Positions 19,480 through 29,133 of a stretch of 64,000 nucleotides of DNA are shown in pieces (the first letter of the stretch is position 1; every line of letters begins with the position of its first letter). The position numbers were made by a program, and so were the translations under genes. The notes under the pieces are model-generated. The model did no database searches and was not told the origin of the DNA. It saw only the letters and a list, made by a program, of their open reading frames with translations. Origin of the DNA: Carnobacterium divergens (GTDB taxonomy: Bacteria > Bacillota > Bacilli > Lactobacillales > Carnobacteriaceae). The stretch covers positions 1,579,518-1,643,517 of the forward strand of contig NZ_LT992558.1 of NCBI RefSeq assembly GCF_900258435.1, written 5' to 3'.

Positions 19480-19552
19480 TTTGTTATGAACAAAAAGACA
19501 TAAGACTATTTAGCGTGTTTATACAATGTAATTCAATTGATAAGCGCTTACA
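19480..19552 (+). promoter_or_regulatory. Control region of the allantoin operon: palindrome, promoter and cre-like site
   Basis: TTTGTT-ATG-AACAAA (19480-19494) is an inverted repeat that overlaps a possible -35 TTGTTA (19481-19486), with a -10 GACTAT (19504-19509) 17 bases on. A TACAAT at 19522-19527 is an alternative -10. GATAAGCGCTTACA (19539-19552) matches 12 of 14 cre positions and contains the perfect palindrome TAAGCGCTTA. CcpA repression plus a pathway regulator is the likely logic. Confidence 0.5.
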
Positions 19553-19599
19553 ATAAGAAGTGTAGTAAGAAAGCTTATAAAAGAAAGGATAGATGATAG

Positions 19600-20832
19600 A
19601 TGATGGATTTAACAAAAGAAGTGGCAGAAAATGTTAAATGGCTTTCAAATATAGGAGCAGATCCAACTGGAGGAACCACGCGCTTGTTGTATTCTGATTT
19701 CTGGTTAGAAGCTCAAAATGGTGTAAAACAAAAGCTTTCTGATATTGGAATGGTCACAAGTTTTGATGCAATAGGCAATCTTTTCGGTCGTTTGGAAGGA
19801 AGCAAGTATCCAAATGAAACCATTTTAACAGGCTCACATATTGACACTGTGGTAAATGGTGGGAAATTAGATGGACAATTTGGTGTGATTTCTTCTTATT
19901 TGGCAGTTAAGTATTTAAAAGAACAATACGGAACACCTCTTCGTTCGCTTGAAGTGATTTCAATGGCAGAAGAAGAAGGAAGCCGTTTTCCATTTGCTTT
20001 TTGGGGAAGTAAAAATTTGATGGGTCTTGCAAAAAAAGAAGACGTATCTGAAATAGCCGATTTTAATGGAGTGAAATTTGTTGAGGCTATGAGAAACGCT
20101 GGTTTTGATTTTAAAGATGAAGAAGAAACGCTTCGTAAAGATATTAAAGCCTTCTTGGAAATTCATATCGAACAAGGAAATGTATTAGAATTAGAAAATA
20201 AATCAGTCGGCGTGGTGACAAGCATCGTCGGTCAAAAGCGCTATACAATGATTTTAAAAGGTCAAGCAAATCATGCCGGAACCACTCCAATGAAGTATCG
20301 AAAAGACGCGATTTATGGATTTAGTAAAATCTGTTCCCAATCCATTGATAAAGCACGATTAGTTGGAGAACCATTGGTACTGACTTTTGGAAAAGTAGAG
20401 CCAAAACCCAATACTGTGAATGTTGTTCCTGGAGAAGTTTTGTTCACAATGGATTGCCGTCATACAGATCAAAACGTTCTAAATGACTTTACAGCGGAGA
20501 TTGAAGAAGATATGCACCAAATTGCTGATGAATTAGGTTTAGAGTTAACCGTGGATTTATGGATGGACGAAACACCGATTCCAATGGATAAAAAAATGAT
20601 TGAGGTTATTAAAAAGGTAGCTGAAAAAGAAGGCATCAATTATCGTATGATGCACAGTGGCGCGGGTCATGATTCTCAAATTATTGCCCCTCAAATACCA
20701 ACAGGTATGATTTTTGTACCAAGTATTGATGGCATTAGTCACAATCCAGCAGAAGACACGAAATTAGAAGATTTAGTTGAAGGTGTTAAAACAATGGCGT
20801 TAGCTTTGTATGAGCTAGCTTACGTAGATTAA
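19600..20832 (+). CDS. allC: Allantoate amidohydrolase
   Basis: This M20-type metal-dependent amidohydrolase converts allantoate to ureidoglycine, CO2 and ammonia. It has 410 residues. The metal-binding pattern is complete: GSHIDTV, then LDGQFGV, AEEEGSRF, LEIHIEQG and a C-terminal SGAGHDSQ. Related hydantoinase/carbamoylases (N-carbamoyl amino acid hydrolases) share these motifs; the neighbours AllE, AllD and AllF-K make AllC the best call. AGAAAGGAT precedes the ATG. It is the first gene of a nine-gene unit. Confidence 0.88.
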   Translation: MMDLTKEVAENVKWLSNIGADPTGGTTRLLYSDFWLEAQNGVKQKLSDIGMVTSFDAIGNLFGRLEGSKYPNETILTGSHIDTVVNGGKLDGQFGVISSYLAVKYLKEQYGTPLRSLEVISMAEEEGSRFPFAFWGSKNLMGLAKKEDVSEIADFNGVKFVEAMRNAGFDFKDEEETLRKDIKAFLEIHIEQGNVLELENKSVGVVTSIVGQKRYTMILKGQANHAGTTPMKYRKDAIYGFSKICSQSIDKARLVGEPLVLTFGKVEPKPNTVNVVPGEVLFTMDCRHTDQNVLNDFTAEIEEDMHQIADELGLELTVDLWMDETPIPMDKKMIEVIKKVAEKEGINYRMMHSGAGHDSQIIAPQIPTGMIFVPSIDGISHNPAEDTKLEDLVEGVKTMALALYELAYVD

Positions 20833-20846
20833 AAGGAGTGAAGGGT

Positions 20847-22100
20847 ATGGAGAATAGTCAAGCAATCAAACAAAAAGGAATGGAATACTGGAAACAAATC
20901 ATTGTCATGTTGTGTTTAGGGTGGGCCATTATTTGGGTATATCGTTCAGCACTATCCCCAATTTTCCCAGAGTTAAATGCTTCATTAGGTGGTGGAATTA
21001 GTGATGCTTCACTAGGAGCCATCTCAAGTTTTTATTTCTTTGGCTATACAGGAATGCAAATTCCAGCTGGGATTTTAGTTGATAAATTTGGTAAGAAAAT
21101 GGTCTTGATTCCAGGGTTTACGTTATTTGCTTTAGCAGCTATTTTAATAGCAAATGCCAATGGGATTACGATGGTTTATGCAGGTAGTTTGTTAGCTGGG
21201 ATTGGTTGTGGCTCTTACTATGGGTCAGCATACTCGTTATCATCAGAAAGTATCCCCGCAGAACGTCGTGGTCTTTCAACCGCAATTATTAATAGTGGTT
21301 CAGCAATCGGAATGGGTATTGGTTTAATTTTATCAAGTTTACTAGTAAAACAATTGCATTTGCCTTGGCAAATTATGATGTATTTAGTGGCTGGTCTTGT
21401 TATTTTAATTATGATTGCCTTTGTTAAAGTCATTCGTTCAACACCAGATGAGGTAATTCAAAAAAGTTCTAAAACAAAAATTGAACATGCACCAGAAGAC
21501 AAAGTTTCAATGAAACGTCTATTTGCACCTAATATGATTGCTTCTTATATTTTATATTTTGCAACTTGTTATGGTTACTATATGGTTGTTACCTGGTTGC
21601 CATCTTTCTTACAACAAGAGCGCGGATTCCAAGGCGTTGCAATTGGTTTTTCAGCAGCATTAGTGGCTTTTTCAGCAATTCCAGGAGCGCTATTTTTCAG
21701 TCGCCTATCCGATAAGTTTCAATCTAAAAAAATTCATTTTATTGTTGTGTTGGAGTTATTAGCTGCAGTTATGCTTGTTTTAACTGTTTTAGCACCAACT
21801 TCAGGGATTTTATTAGTGGGCTTAATTTTGTATGGATTACTTGGAAAATTAGCTGTAGAACCCATTATTATTTCGTATATTGCGGATACAGCACCTAAAA
21901 AAGGCTATGGAACAACTTTTGGCGTCTTCAACTTCTTCGGAATGAGTTCATCTGTACTAGCTCCTTGGGTAACAGGATTGATTTCGGATGCTACTGGATC
22001 TAAAGTAAATGGATTTTATTTATCAGCCTTAATCATGGTTGTAGGAACTGTTTTATTCTTAGTAGCTAATTTAATGATGCGTAATAAAGAAAATGCTTAA
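20847..22100 (+). CDS. MFS transporter of the allantoin locus
   Basis: The protein has 417 residues and about 12 transmembrane segments. The MFS loop motif GxLVDKFGKK lies after the second helix. The ATG at 20847 is placed by AAAAGGAG (20831-20838). The family assignment is clear but the substrate is not. Its place between allC and allE suggests uptake or export of an allantoin-pathway compound such as allantoate, ureidoglycolate or oxamate. A separate NCS1 permease (34581-36047) already covers allantoin. Oxamate export would fit a pathway that ends there, but this is inference. Confidence 0.8.
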   Translation: MENSQAIKQKGMEYWKQIIVMLCLGWAIIWVYRSALSPIFPELNASLGGGISDASLGAISSFYFFGYTGMQIPAGILVDKFGKKMVLIPGFTLFALAAILIANANGITMVYAGSLLAGIGCGSYYGSAYSLSSESIPAERRGLSTAIINSGSAIGMGIGLILSSLLVKQLHLPWQIMMYLVAGLVILIMIAFVKVIRSTPDEVIQKSSKTKIEHAPEDKVSMKRLFAPNMIASYILYFATCYGYYMVVTWLPSFLQQERGFQGVAIGFSAALVAFSAIPGALFFSRLSDKFQSKKIHFIVVLELLAAVMLVLTVLAPTSGILLVGLILYGLLGKLAVEPIIISYIADTAPKKGYGTTFGVFNFFGMSSSVLAPWVTGLISDATGSKVNGFYLSALIMVVGTVLFLVANLMMRNKENA

Positions 22101-22102
22101 CT

Positions 22103-22135
22103 GGAATGGATGACTAAAAATAGTCGTCCATTTCC
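22103..22135 (+). other. Intercistronic stem-loop between the MFS gene and allE
   Basis: GGAATGGATGACTA and TAGTCGTCCATTTCC pair with one bulged base and one G-U pair around an AAAA loop. No T-run follows, so it is not a standard terminator. It could stabilise or process the operon mRNA. Confidence 0.55.
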
Positions 22136-22167
22136 TAATCAAAAAATAACAAAGTGAGGTTTTTAAA

Positions 22168-22953
22168 GTGGGTTATAAAAATAATCGGATTGGTTATAGT
22201 GATGAATTATTAGCATCACGTTCAATTATTAGAAGAGGAAATTTTGCATTGATTCCACCAGACGGACTAGTAAAAAATACAGTTCCTGGTTTTGAAGACT
22301 GTGAGTTATCTATTCTTTCAACACCAAAATTAGGCGCAACCTTTGTAGACTATATTGTAACAATGTTGCCAAATGGTAGAAATGAACTAGGATTTGGAGA
22401 AGAAGGTGTTGAAACCTTTGTTTACGTGTTAGATGGAAAAGTTAAAATAAGCGATGGTGAAACCGAATACATTCATACAACTGGTGGTTATGTTTATCTA
22501 CCAGCGGGTAAAAAAATGTATTTAGAAAACGTAAATGGAGCAAATAGTGAATTATTTTTATATAAAAAGCGTTACGAAGCGATTGCTGGTCATACAGCCC
22601 ATGTGGTGAGTGGCAATACAAATGAAATGGCAGCAGAACATTATGAAGGAATGTCAGATGTTTTATTAACGGATTTATTGCCAAAAGAGTTAGGTTTTGA
22701 TATGAATTTCCATATTCTTTCATTTAAACCAGGAGCAAGTCATGGTTATATTGAAACGCATGTTCAAGAACATGGCGCATATATGTTATCAGGTTCAGGT
22801 GTTTATGTACTGGATAATGAATGGATTCCAATTCAAAAAGGCGATTATTTATTTATGGGCGCATACGTGCCACAAGCAACATATGCAGTAGGACGTGACG
22901 AAAGCTTTAGTTATTTATACTCAAAAGATTGCAATCGTGATGCACAAATTTAA
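22168..22953 (+). CDS. allE: (S)-ureidoglycine aminohydrolase
   Basis: This double-cupin enzyme removes ammonia from (S)-ureidoglycine to give (S)-ureidoglycolate. It has 261 residues. The first cupin carries EEGVETFVYVLDGKV and the second has ETHVQEHGAYMLSGSGVY with metal-binding His and Glu. The start is a GTG at 22168 preceded by GTGAGG. It stands between AllC, which makes its substrate, and AllD, which uses its product. Confidence 0.9.
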   Translation: MGYKNNRIGYSDELLASRSIIRRGNFALIPPDGLVKNTVPGFEDCELSILSTPKLGATFVDYIVTMLPNGRNELGFGEEGVETFVYVLDGKVKISDGETEYIHTTGGYVYLPAGKKMYLENVNGANSELFLYKKRYEAIAGHTAHVVSGNTNEMAAEHYEGMSDVLLTDLLPKELGFDMNFHILSFKPGASHGYIETHVQEHGAYMLSGSGVYVLDNEWIPIQKGDYLFMGAYVPQATYAVGRDESFSYLYSKDCNRDAQI

Positions 22954-22975
22954 TTAAAGAAGGCGGATTTTTGAC

Positions 22976-24052
22976 ATGACAGAATTAGAAATGGTAAAAA
23001 TAACAAAAGAGGAACTTCACCAGTTGATTCAAAAAAAATTAGAAAAAGCAGGCTTATCCAGTATTCATGCGGATACTGTAGCAGATACACTAGCTTTCGC
23101 TGATTCAAGAGGAATCCATTCTCATGGCGCAGTTCGTGTCGATTATTATGCAGAACGCATTGCAAAAGGTGGGACGAATTTAGCGCCTAAATTTAAATTT
23201 AATCAAACCGGACCAAGTGTCGGTGTTTTTGAAGCAGATAATGGAGTCGGTCATTTTGCAGCAAATGAGGCTTTAAAAGAAGCGATTACTCTTGCAAAAG
23301 AAACAGGTATCGGAGTTGTCGGTGTCCATCAAATGGGACATAGTGGGGCCTTAGCTTATTTTGTTAAACAAGCTGCTGAACAAGACATGATTGCCCTATC
23401 TGTTTGTCAATCCGATCCGATGGTGGTTCCTTTTGGCGGGGCAGAGCCGTATTTTGGAACAAATCCGATTGCATTTGCAACGCCGCGCTTTGGTCATTCA
23501 CCAGTCGTATTTGATATGGCGACAACCGTTCAAGCGTGGGGTAAAATTTTAGATGCTCGTTCAAGAAATGTTGATATTCCAGATACGTGGGCAGTGGACG
23601 GTGAAGGAAATGCGACAACAAATCCACATGAAGTGAAAGCGCTATTGCCAATTGCTGGACCAAAAGGCTATGGCTTGATGATGATGGTGGATATTTTATC
23701 GGGTACATTATTAGGTTTGCCATTTGGGAAACATGTTTCGTCGATGTATACCGATATTACCGCGGGTAGAAACTTAGGTCAACTCCATATTGTAATCAAT
23801 CCAAGCTTTTTCACTGACTTAGAGCAATTTAAAAAAGACATTAATCAAATGGTGGAAGAACTTCACGAATCAAAACCAGCTAATGGTTTTGATCAAGTGC
23901 TTTATCCAGGTGAATTGTCAGAAATTATTGAAGCTAAATATGAAAAAGAAGGCATTCCAATCGTTAAATCGATTTATGATTATTTACAAAGTGATACGAT
24001 TCATTTTGATCAATACAACAAAGCAAGTGCTTTTGGTGAAAAAGTCCAATAA
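22976..24052 (+). CDS. allD: Ureidoglycolate dehydrogenase (NAD+), copy 1
   Basis: This member of the LDH2/MDH2 oxidoreductase family oxidises (S)-ureidoglycolate to oxalurate with NAD. It has 358 residues. Family motifs include FADSRGIHSHGAVRV, the HSGALAYFV block and LPIAGPKGYGLMMMVDILSG. An in-frame ATG at 22991 (MVKITKEEL) aligns with copy 2 and is an alternative start. The next gene is a close paralogue, about two thirds identical by eye. Confidence 0.85.
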   Translation: MTELEMVKITKEELHQLIQKKLEKAGLSSIHADTVADTLAFADSRGIHSHGAVRVDYYAERIAKGGTNLAPKFKFNQTGPSVGVFEADNGVGHFAANEALKEAITLAKETGIGVVGVHQMGHSGALAYFVKQAAEQDMIALSVCQSDPMVVPFGGAEPYFGTNPIAFATPRFGHSPVVFDMATTVQAWGKILDARSRNVDIPDTWAVDGEGNATTNPHEVKALLPIAGPKGYGLMMMVDILSGTLLGLPFGKHVSSMYTDITAGRNLGQLHIVINPSFFTDLEQFKKDINQMVEELHESKPANGFDQVLYPGELSEIIEAKYEKEGIPIVKSIYDYLQSDTIHFDQYNKASAFGEKVQ

Positions 24053-24073
24053 AAGGACTAAAGGAGGGTTTCT

Positions 24074-25123
24074 TTGAAACTATCAAAAAAAGAACTACAT
24101 CAATTGATTCAAACTAAAATTCAACGAGCGGGTTTAAGTAAAGAACAGGCTGAAATTGTTAGTGATGTTTTAACCTTTGCAGATGCTAGAGGCATTCATT
24201 CTCATGGAGCAGTTCGGGTGGAATATTATGCGGAACGCATTGCAAAAGGTGGGATTACCAATCAACCTCATTTTGAATTCAAAAAAATAGCTCCGAGTTG
24301 TGGGATTTTTGAAGCAGACAACGGCTCAGGTCATGTAGCTGCTACTAAAGCAATGAGTGAAGCAATGAAGATGGCAAAAGAAACTGGCATAGGTGCAGTT
24401 GGTATTCGTAATATGTCTCATAGTGGGGCCTTGGCTTACTTTGTTGAAATGGCGGCTCAAGAAGATTTAGTTGCTTTGTCAGTCTGTCAGTCAGATCCAA
24501 TGGTGGTTCCTTTTGGTGGTAGTGAAGCCTACTACGGGACTAATCCAATTGCATTTGCAGCACCATCAGCAGATGAACGGATGATTACTTTTGATATGGC
24601 GACAACGGTTCAAGCATGGGGAAAAGTGTTACATGCTCGATCTAAAAAAGAACCGATACCCAATACGTGGGCAGTAGATGAAACTGGCGAACCAACCACA
24701 GATCCAACCAAAGTCAATGCTTTGCTTCCAATTGCTGGACCAAAAGGATCTGGCTTAATGATGATGGTAGATATTTTATCAGGTGTTTTATTGGGTTTAC
24801 CTTTTGGCAAACATGTTTCATCAATGTATCATGACTTATCCAAAGGGCGTGAATTAGGACAACTGCATATAGTGTTCAATCCAGCATTTTTTACTGATTT
24901 AACAGAATTTAAGCAAAATATCTCACAGATGTTAGATGAATTAAAAGAAATCCCTCCTGCTAATGGCTTTACTGAGGTGAATTTCCCAGGAGAACGTGGT
25001 CGTTTAAGAGAAGCGCGCTATGAAGAGTTGGGAATTGAATTAGTAGATGACATTTACACTTATTTAATCAGTAACACAATCCATGAGAATAAATACGACC
25101 ATAAAAATAAATTTGCTGAGTAA
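24074..25123 (+). CDS. allD: Ureidoglycolate dehydrogenase family protein, copy 2
   Basis: The 349-residue paralogue of the gene upstream keeps the key blocks (FADARGIHSHGAVRV, HSGALAYFV, LPIAGPKGSGLMMM). It starts at a TTG, 24074, with AAGGAGGG (24061-24068) five to six bases upstream. The copies differ most in the middle (residues about 165-210) and at the C-terminus. Tandem duplication is clear. Whether the copies share a substrate, form a mixed oligomer, or one acts on a related 2-hydroxy acid cannot be told from sequence. Confidence 0.85.
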   Translation: MKLSKKELHQLIQTKIQRAGLSKEQAEIVSDVLTFADARGIHSHGAVRVEYYAERIAKGGITNQPHFEFKKIAPSCGIFEADNGSGHVAATKAMSEAMKMAKETGIGAVGIRNMSHSGALAYFVEMAAQEDLVALSVCQSDPMVVPFGGSEAYYGTNPIAFAAPSADERMITFDMATTVQAWGKVLHARSKKEPIPNTWAVDETGEPTTDPTKVNALLPIAGPKGSGLMMMVDILSGVLLGLPFGKHVSSMYHDLSKGRELGQLHIVFNPAFFTDLTEFKQNISQMLDELKEIPPANGFTEVNFPGERGRLREARYEELGIELVDDIYTYLISNTIHENKYDHKNKFAE

Positions 25124-25163
25124 CTCACTCAATTAAAATGATAAGATTGCGAGGAAATAGGAT

Positions 25164-26918
25164 ATGTTACACACAATAATTAAAGAAAATGCTTATCAAG
25201 ATTCAGTTGTATTAATGCTATTAACGAACAAAATCAATACGATGGACGGAATCAACCGTGTGTCCATAATGATGGCAACACCAGCGAATAAAGATATTTT
25301 TGGTGGCAGCGGTCTTAGAACCCCAGAATTAGAAGCAGCATCGGCTAACGATATGGCAATTGTATTAGACATTGAAAGTGAAGAAATTGTTCCTACTGTT
25401 TTAGAGGAAATCGATGCCTTCCTACTTTCTCAAGCAACTTCAAGCAATGAGGCTGCAGAAGAAACGATTCATACATGGGATAAAGCCATGAAAATTGGTA
25501 AGGATGCAACTATCGCAATGCTTTCTATTCCTGGAACCTATGCTGCTCTTGAAGCAGAAACCGCTCTTGATGAAGGACTAAACGTTTTTATTTTCAGTGA
25601 TAATGTATCGATTGAAGATGAATTGCATTTAAAACAAAAAGCCCATGAAAAAGGCCTACTTGTTATGGGGCCAGATTGTGGTACAGGAATTATCAATGGT
25701 GTACCAATGGCATTTACAAATATTGTTCGACCAGGAAAAATCGGGATTGTTGGTGCTTCAGGAACAGGTATACAAGAAGTATCTACTTTAATTGATAAAT
25801 TAGGTGCAGGTGTTACAAATGCAATCGGAACAGGTGGACGCGATTTATCAGAAAAAATTGGCGGCATCACGATGTTAGATAGCATTGCAGCTTTAGAAAA
25901 AGATGCTAATACTGAAGTAATCGTAGTTATTTCAAAACCGCCTGCAAAAGCTGTTCGTGATAAAGTTTTAGCAGCCCTTCGTAATGTGACAAAGCCTGTT
26001 GTAACGATTTTCTTAGGTGAAAAACCAACGTATCATGAAGAAAATTTATATCATGCTTATACATTAGAAGAGACCGCAAGAATTGCTGTGGACCTCTTAA
26101 ATCATCAACCAATCGAAGTGATGTCTGAAGAAATTGAAATTCCAACGGTTCACTTACAGGATAGTCAAAAACACATTAAAGGGTATTATTCAGGTGGAAC
26201 ATTGGCTAGTGAAACCGCAATGTTGATTGCAGATGCAATGAAATTAGAAAATGGCTTAATTAAAAAAGATGGTTTTGTATTAAAAACGGATGGAAATGAA
26301 GTCATTGATTTAGGAGATGATATGTACACTCAAGGGAAACCCCATCCAATGATTGATCCAGAAAAACGAATTGAAATGATTCAGCAAGCAGCCGATGATG
26401 AAACAACTGCGATTATTTTGCTAGATGTTGTTTTAGGCTATGGTGCTCATGACGATATGGCGACAGCCTTAGCACCGACCATCAAAGAAACAATTGCAAA
26501 GGCGAAAGCAAAAGGTAGAGAATTAATTGTAATTGGTACTGTTGTGGGTACTACAAGTGATCCACAAAATTTCTTCCATCAAAAACAACTCTTAGAAGAA
26601 GCTGGCGTTTTGGTATGTGATAGCAACAATCAAGCTGTTCGTACGGCACTTGGCATCTTAGGCTTAAAAATTAATGATAGTCATAAAGAAATAAAAACAA
26701 TAGAAAAAGAAACAACAAGTGAAGAATATACGCCATCTGAAAGAGTGTTAGACATGTTATCTGAAAAACCATATGTTATCAACTTGGGTTTAAAGAGCTT
26801 TTCAGATGCAATTCGTGAAAAAGGTGGGCAAGCACTTCAATTTAATTGGAAACCAGTTGCTGGTGGCGATCTTAAATTACAAAAAGTATTATACTTCTTA
26901 AATCATTACCATGCATAA
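25164..26918 (+). CDS. allF: Oxamic transcarbamylase subunit AllF (FdrA)
   Basis: This protein resembles the alpha and beta chains of succinyl-CoA synthetase and has 584 residues. The nucleotide-fold motif GIVGASGTGIQEVSTLID is near residue 195-210, followed by GTGGRDLSEKIGG. In E. coli the homologue FdrA was shown to work with YlbE and YlbF (now AllFGH) as the oxamic transcarbamylase, which turns oxalurate and phosphate into oxamate and carbamoyl phosphate. Here the three genes are adjacent in the same order and are followed by a carbamate kinase, which supports that role. Confidence 0.88.
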   Translation: MLHTIIKENAYQDSVVLMLLTNKINTMDGINRVSIMMATPANKDIFGGSGLRTPELEAASANDMAIVLDIESEEIVPTVLEEIDAFLLSQATSSNEAAEETIHTWDKAMKIGKDATIAMLSIPGTYAALEAETALDEGLNVFIFSDNVSIEDELHLKQKAHEKGLLVMGPDCGTGIINGVPMAFTNIVRPGKIGIVGASGTGIQEVSTLIDKLGAGVTNAIGTGGRDLSEKIGGITMLDSIAALEKDANTEVIVVISKPPAKAVRDKVLAALRNVTKPVVTIFLGEKPTYHEENLYHAYTLEETARIAVDLLNHQPIEVMSEEIEIPTVHLQDSQKHIKGYYSGGTLASETAMLIADAMKLENGLIKKDGFVLKTDGNEVIDLGDDMYTQGKPHPMIDPEKRIEMIQQAADDETTAIILLDVVLGYGAHDDMATALAPTIKETIAKAKAKGRELIVIGTVVGTTSDPQNFFHQKQLLEEAGVLVCDSNNQAVRTALGILGLKINDSHKEIKTIEKETTSEEYTPSERVLDMLSEKPYVINLGLKSFSDAIREKGGQALQFNWKPVAGGDLKLQKVLYFLNHYHA

Positions 26919-26973
26919 GAAAAAGAAACAATCAAAAATGAATCTAGGTTAAATTATTTAGGAGGTAAAGGAT

Positions 26974-28239
26974 ATGATGACTTATCAAACAATTGACGAA
27001 GCAAATAAAGCAGTTGCTGCTAAAGTAGTGGCATCTTCTCCCTTTTTATTAGATGTGGTACCAGCAAAAGAAGTGATTCCTGTATTAAATGGGAAAGTAT
27101 TGTTACACGCAGGGCCACCAATTAAATGGGGAAATATGCCAGATCCAATGAAGGGTTCTTGTATTGGAGCTGTTTTATTTGAAGAATGGGCAACAACGGA
27201 AGACGCAGCTCGCACCCTATTAGAAAGCGGACAGATTGAATTTATTCCGTGTCATCATGTGGACGCAGTAGGACCAATGGGGGGAATTACTTCTGGAAAT
27301 ATGCCCGTTTTTGTAGTCGAAAATAAAACGGATCATAATGTTGCATATTGTACGATGAATGAAGGCATCGGAGCTGTTTTACGTTTTGGCGCGTATTCAG
27401 ATGAAGTAATTACTCGTTTACGTTGGATGCGCGATGTGTTAGGTCCGATTTTAGGCAAAGCCATTCGCACTATTGACAACGGAATGAATTTAAATGTTTT
27501 AATCGCTAAAGCGATTGCAATGGGAGATGAATTCCATCAACGTAATATTGCTGCATCCCTTGCCTTCCTTAAAGAAATGGCGCCGATTATTGTCGGTTTA
27601 GAGATTGATGAAAAAGAACGTCAAGAAGTCATCAAGTTTTTAGCAGATACGGATCAATTTTTCTTAAATATCATGATGGCTGCTAGTAAAGCAATTATGG
27701 ATGGTGCCCGAATGATTCAAGAAGGTACGATTGTAACAGCGATGTGCCGAAATGGTGAAAATTTTGGTATCCGAATTAGTGGTATGGGAGATGAATGGTT
27801 TACAGGACCTGTTAATACCCCGCAAGGTCTCTACTTCACTGGTTTTTCAGGAGAAGATGCCAGCCCTGATATGGGAGATAGTGCGATTACTGAAACATTT
27901 GGAGTAGGAGGAATGGCAATGATTGCTGCTCCAGCAGTAACTCGTTTTGTCGGAACAGGTGGTTTTAACGACGCATTGGCCATCAGTAATGAAATGTTGG
28001 AAATTGTGATTGACCAAAACCCTAATTTCCCAGTACCAACTTGGGATTTCCAAGGGATTTGTCTCGGAATCGATGCTAGAAAAGTTGTTGAAACAGGGAT
28101 TACTCCTGTAATTAATACAGGCATTGCAAATATTAAAGCTGGAGCAGGTCAGATTGGAGCGGGTACCGTTCATCCACCCGTTGAATGTTTTGAAAAAGCA
28201 ATAGTTGCCTATGCTAAAAAACTTGGGATGGAAATTTAA
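26974..28239 (+). CDS. allG: Oxamic transcarbamylase subunit AllG (YlbE, DUF1116)
   Basis: The DUF1116 protein has 421 residues. Glycine-rich blocks such as GPMGGITSGNMPVFVVEN and FGVGGMAMIAAPAVTRFVG are conserved in the family. It is a subunit of the oxalurate-splitting enzyme by analogy with E. coli AllFGH. AGGAGGT precedes ATG 26974, with 26977 as an alternative start. It lies 55 bases after allF. Confidence 0.88.
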   Translation: MMTYQTIDEANKAVAAKVVASSPFLLDVVPAKEVIPVLNGKVLLHAGPPIKWGNMPDPMKGSCIGAVLFEEWATTEDAARTLLESGQIEFIPCHHVDAVGPMGGITSGNMPVFVVENKTDHNVAYCTMNEGIGAVLRFGAYSDEVITRLRWMRDVLGPILGKAIRTIDNGMNLNVLIAKAIAMGDEFHQRNIAASLAFLKEMAPIIVGLEIDEKERQEVIKFLADTDQFFLNIMMAASKAIMDGARMIQEGTIVTAMCRNGENFGIRISGMGDEWFTGPVNTPQGLYFTGFSGEDASPDMGDSAITETFGVGGMAMIAAPAVTRFVGTGGFNDALAISNEMLEIVIDQNPNFPVPTWDFQGICLGIDARKVVETGITPVINTGIANIKAGAGQIGAGTVHPPVECFEKAIVAYAKKLGMEI

Positions 28240-28257
28240 AAAAGCGAGGTTCTTTAG

Positions 28258-29133
28258 ATGAATGTAGTTTACCCACAAAAAAAATCAAGTTATCTAGGAA
28301 CGTTCTTACATGAACCCTCCGTTTGGTATGTTCATAGTCTGTTTAAAAATGGTGTTAATCTATCAAATGGGACGGATCTCCTTTTTATTGGAACGGATAA
28401 AAATGGAGAATTGCCCTTTGCAGTTCATTTGAGCCAGTTTCAACTTCAAAATTTGATCCCTAAACTACGTTTAAACCAAGCTTTTACATTTCAGCAGAAT
28501 GAATGGTTTAGTGAAGATCAGACCATTAGAATTTCCTTAGATTTTGCCATTGATTTTTGCTCGACAGGTACAGTACAGCCCTTCTTTAGTTCCAAGCGGT
28601 TCACTGAGTTGATGGGTAAAGCAACATTATTGACAGCGTTTAATGGTTTTGAATGTCCTCTTCCTGACACTAAAGAATTAACAGGCTACAATCAAACTTT
28701 TATCCATGCGTTTAAGCAGCTACAAACAAATGAAGAAAAGGAAATAGAATCAGGTTTACGTTATTTTATAGGTCGTGGTAAAGGGGAAACGCCATCTGGA
28801 GATGATTTGTTAGTGGGATTATTAAGTGTTGATACCGCATACCCAATCTTATCCACTAAGGTTAGAAGGATGCTAATGAAACTAATCATGAATGAAAACC
28901 TAACGACGGATATTAGCAACGCCTATTTAAAGGTGGCGTTATCTCATCAATTTAGCACCTCAATAAATGGCTTGCTAAAAGAATTGACAAAAAACAAAAC
29001 AACAACATCTGAAATGGGACATTTCCTAACGGCGTTATCTAAAACAGGACATACCTCTGGTTTGGATACACTTACAGGAATGATCCTTGGTTTATTTATT
29101 AAAGAAAAACAAGTATCTGAGGAGGAAAAATAG
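28258..29133 (+). CDS. allH: Oxamic transcarbamylase subunit AllH (YlbF, DUF2877)
   Basis: The DUF2877 protein has 291 residues. The most conserved stretch is GRGKGETPSGDDLLVG (about residues 173-188), with a second block KTGHTSGLDTLTGMI near the C-terminus. It is the third subunit in the AllFGH set. GCGAGGT precedes the ATG, and the stop overlaps the start of the kinase gene by one base. Confidence 0.85.
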   Translation: MNVVYPQKKSSYLGTFLHEPSVWYVHSLFKNGVNLSNGTDLLFIGTDKNGELPFAVHLSQFQLQNLIPKLRLNQAFTFQQNEWFSEDQTIRISLDFAIDFCSTGTVQPFFSSKRFTELMGKATLLTAFNGFECPLPDTKELTGYNQTFIHAFKQLQTNEEKEIESGLRYFIGRGKGETPSGDDLLVGLLSVDTAYPILSTKVRRMLMKLIMNENLTTDISNAYLKVALSHQFSTSINGLLKELTKNKTTTSEMGHFLTALSKTGHTSGLDTLTGMILGLFIKEKQVSEEEK

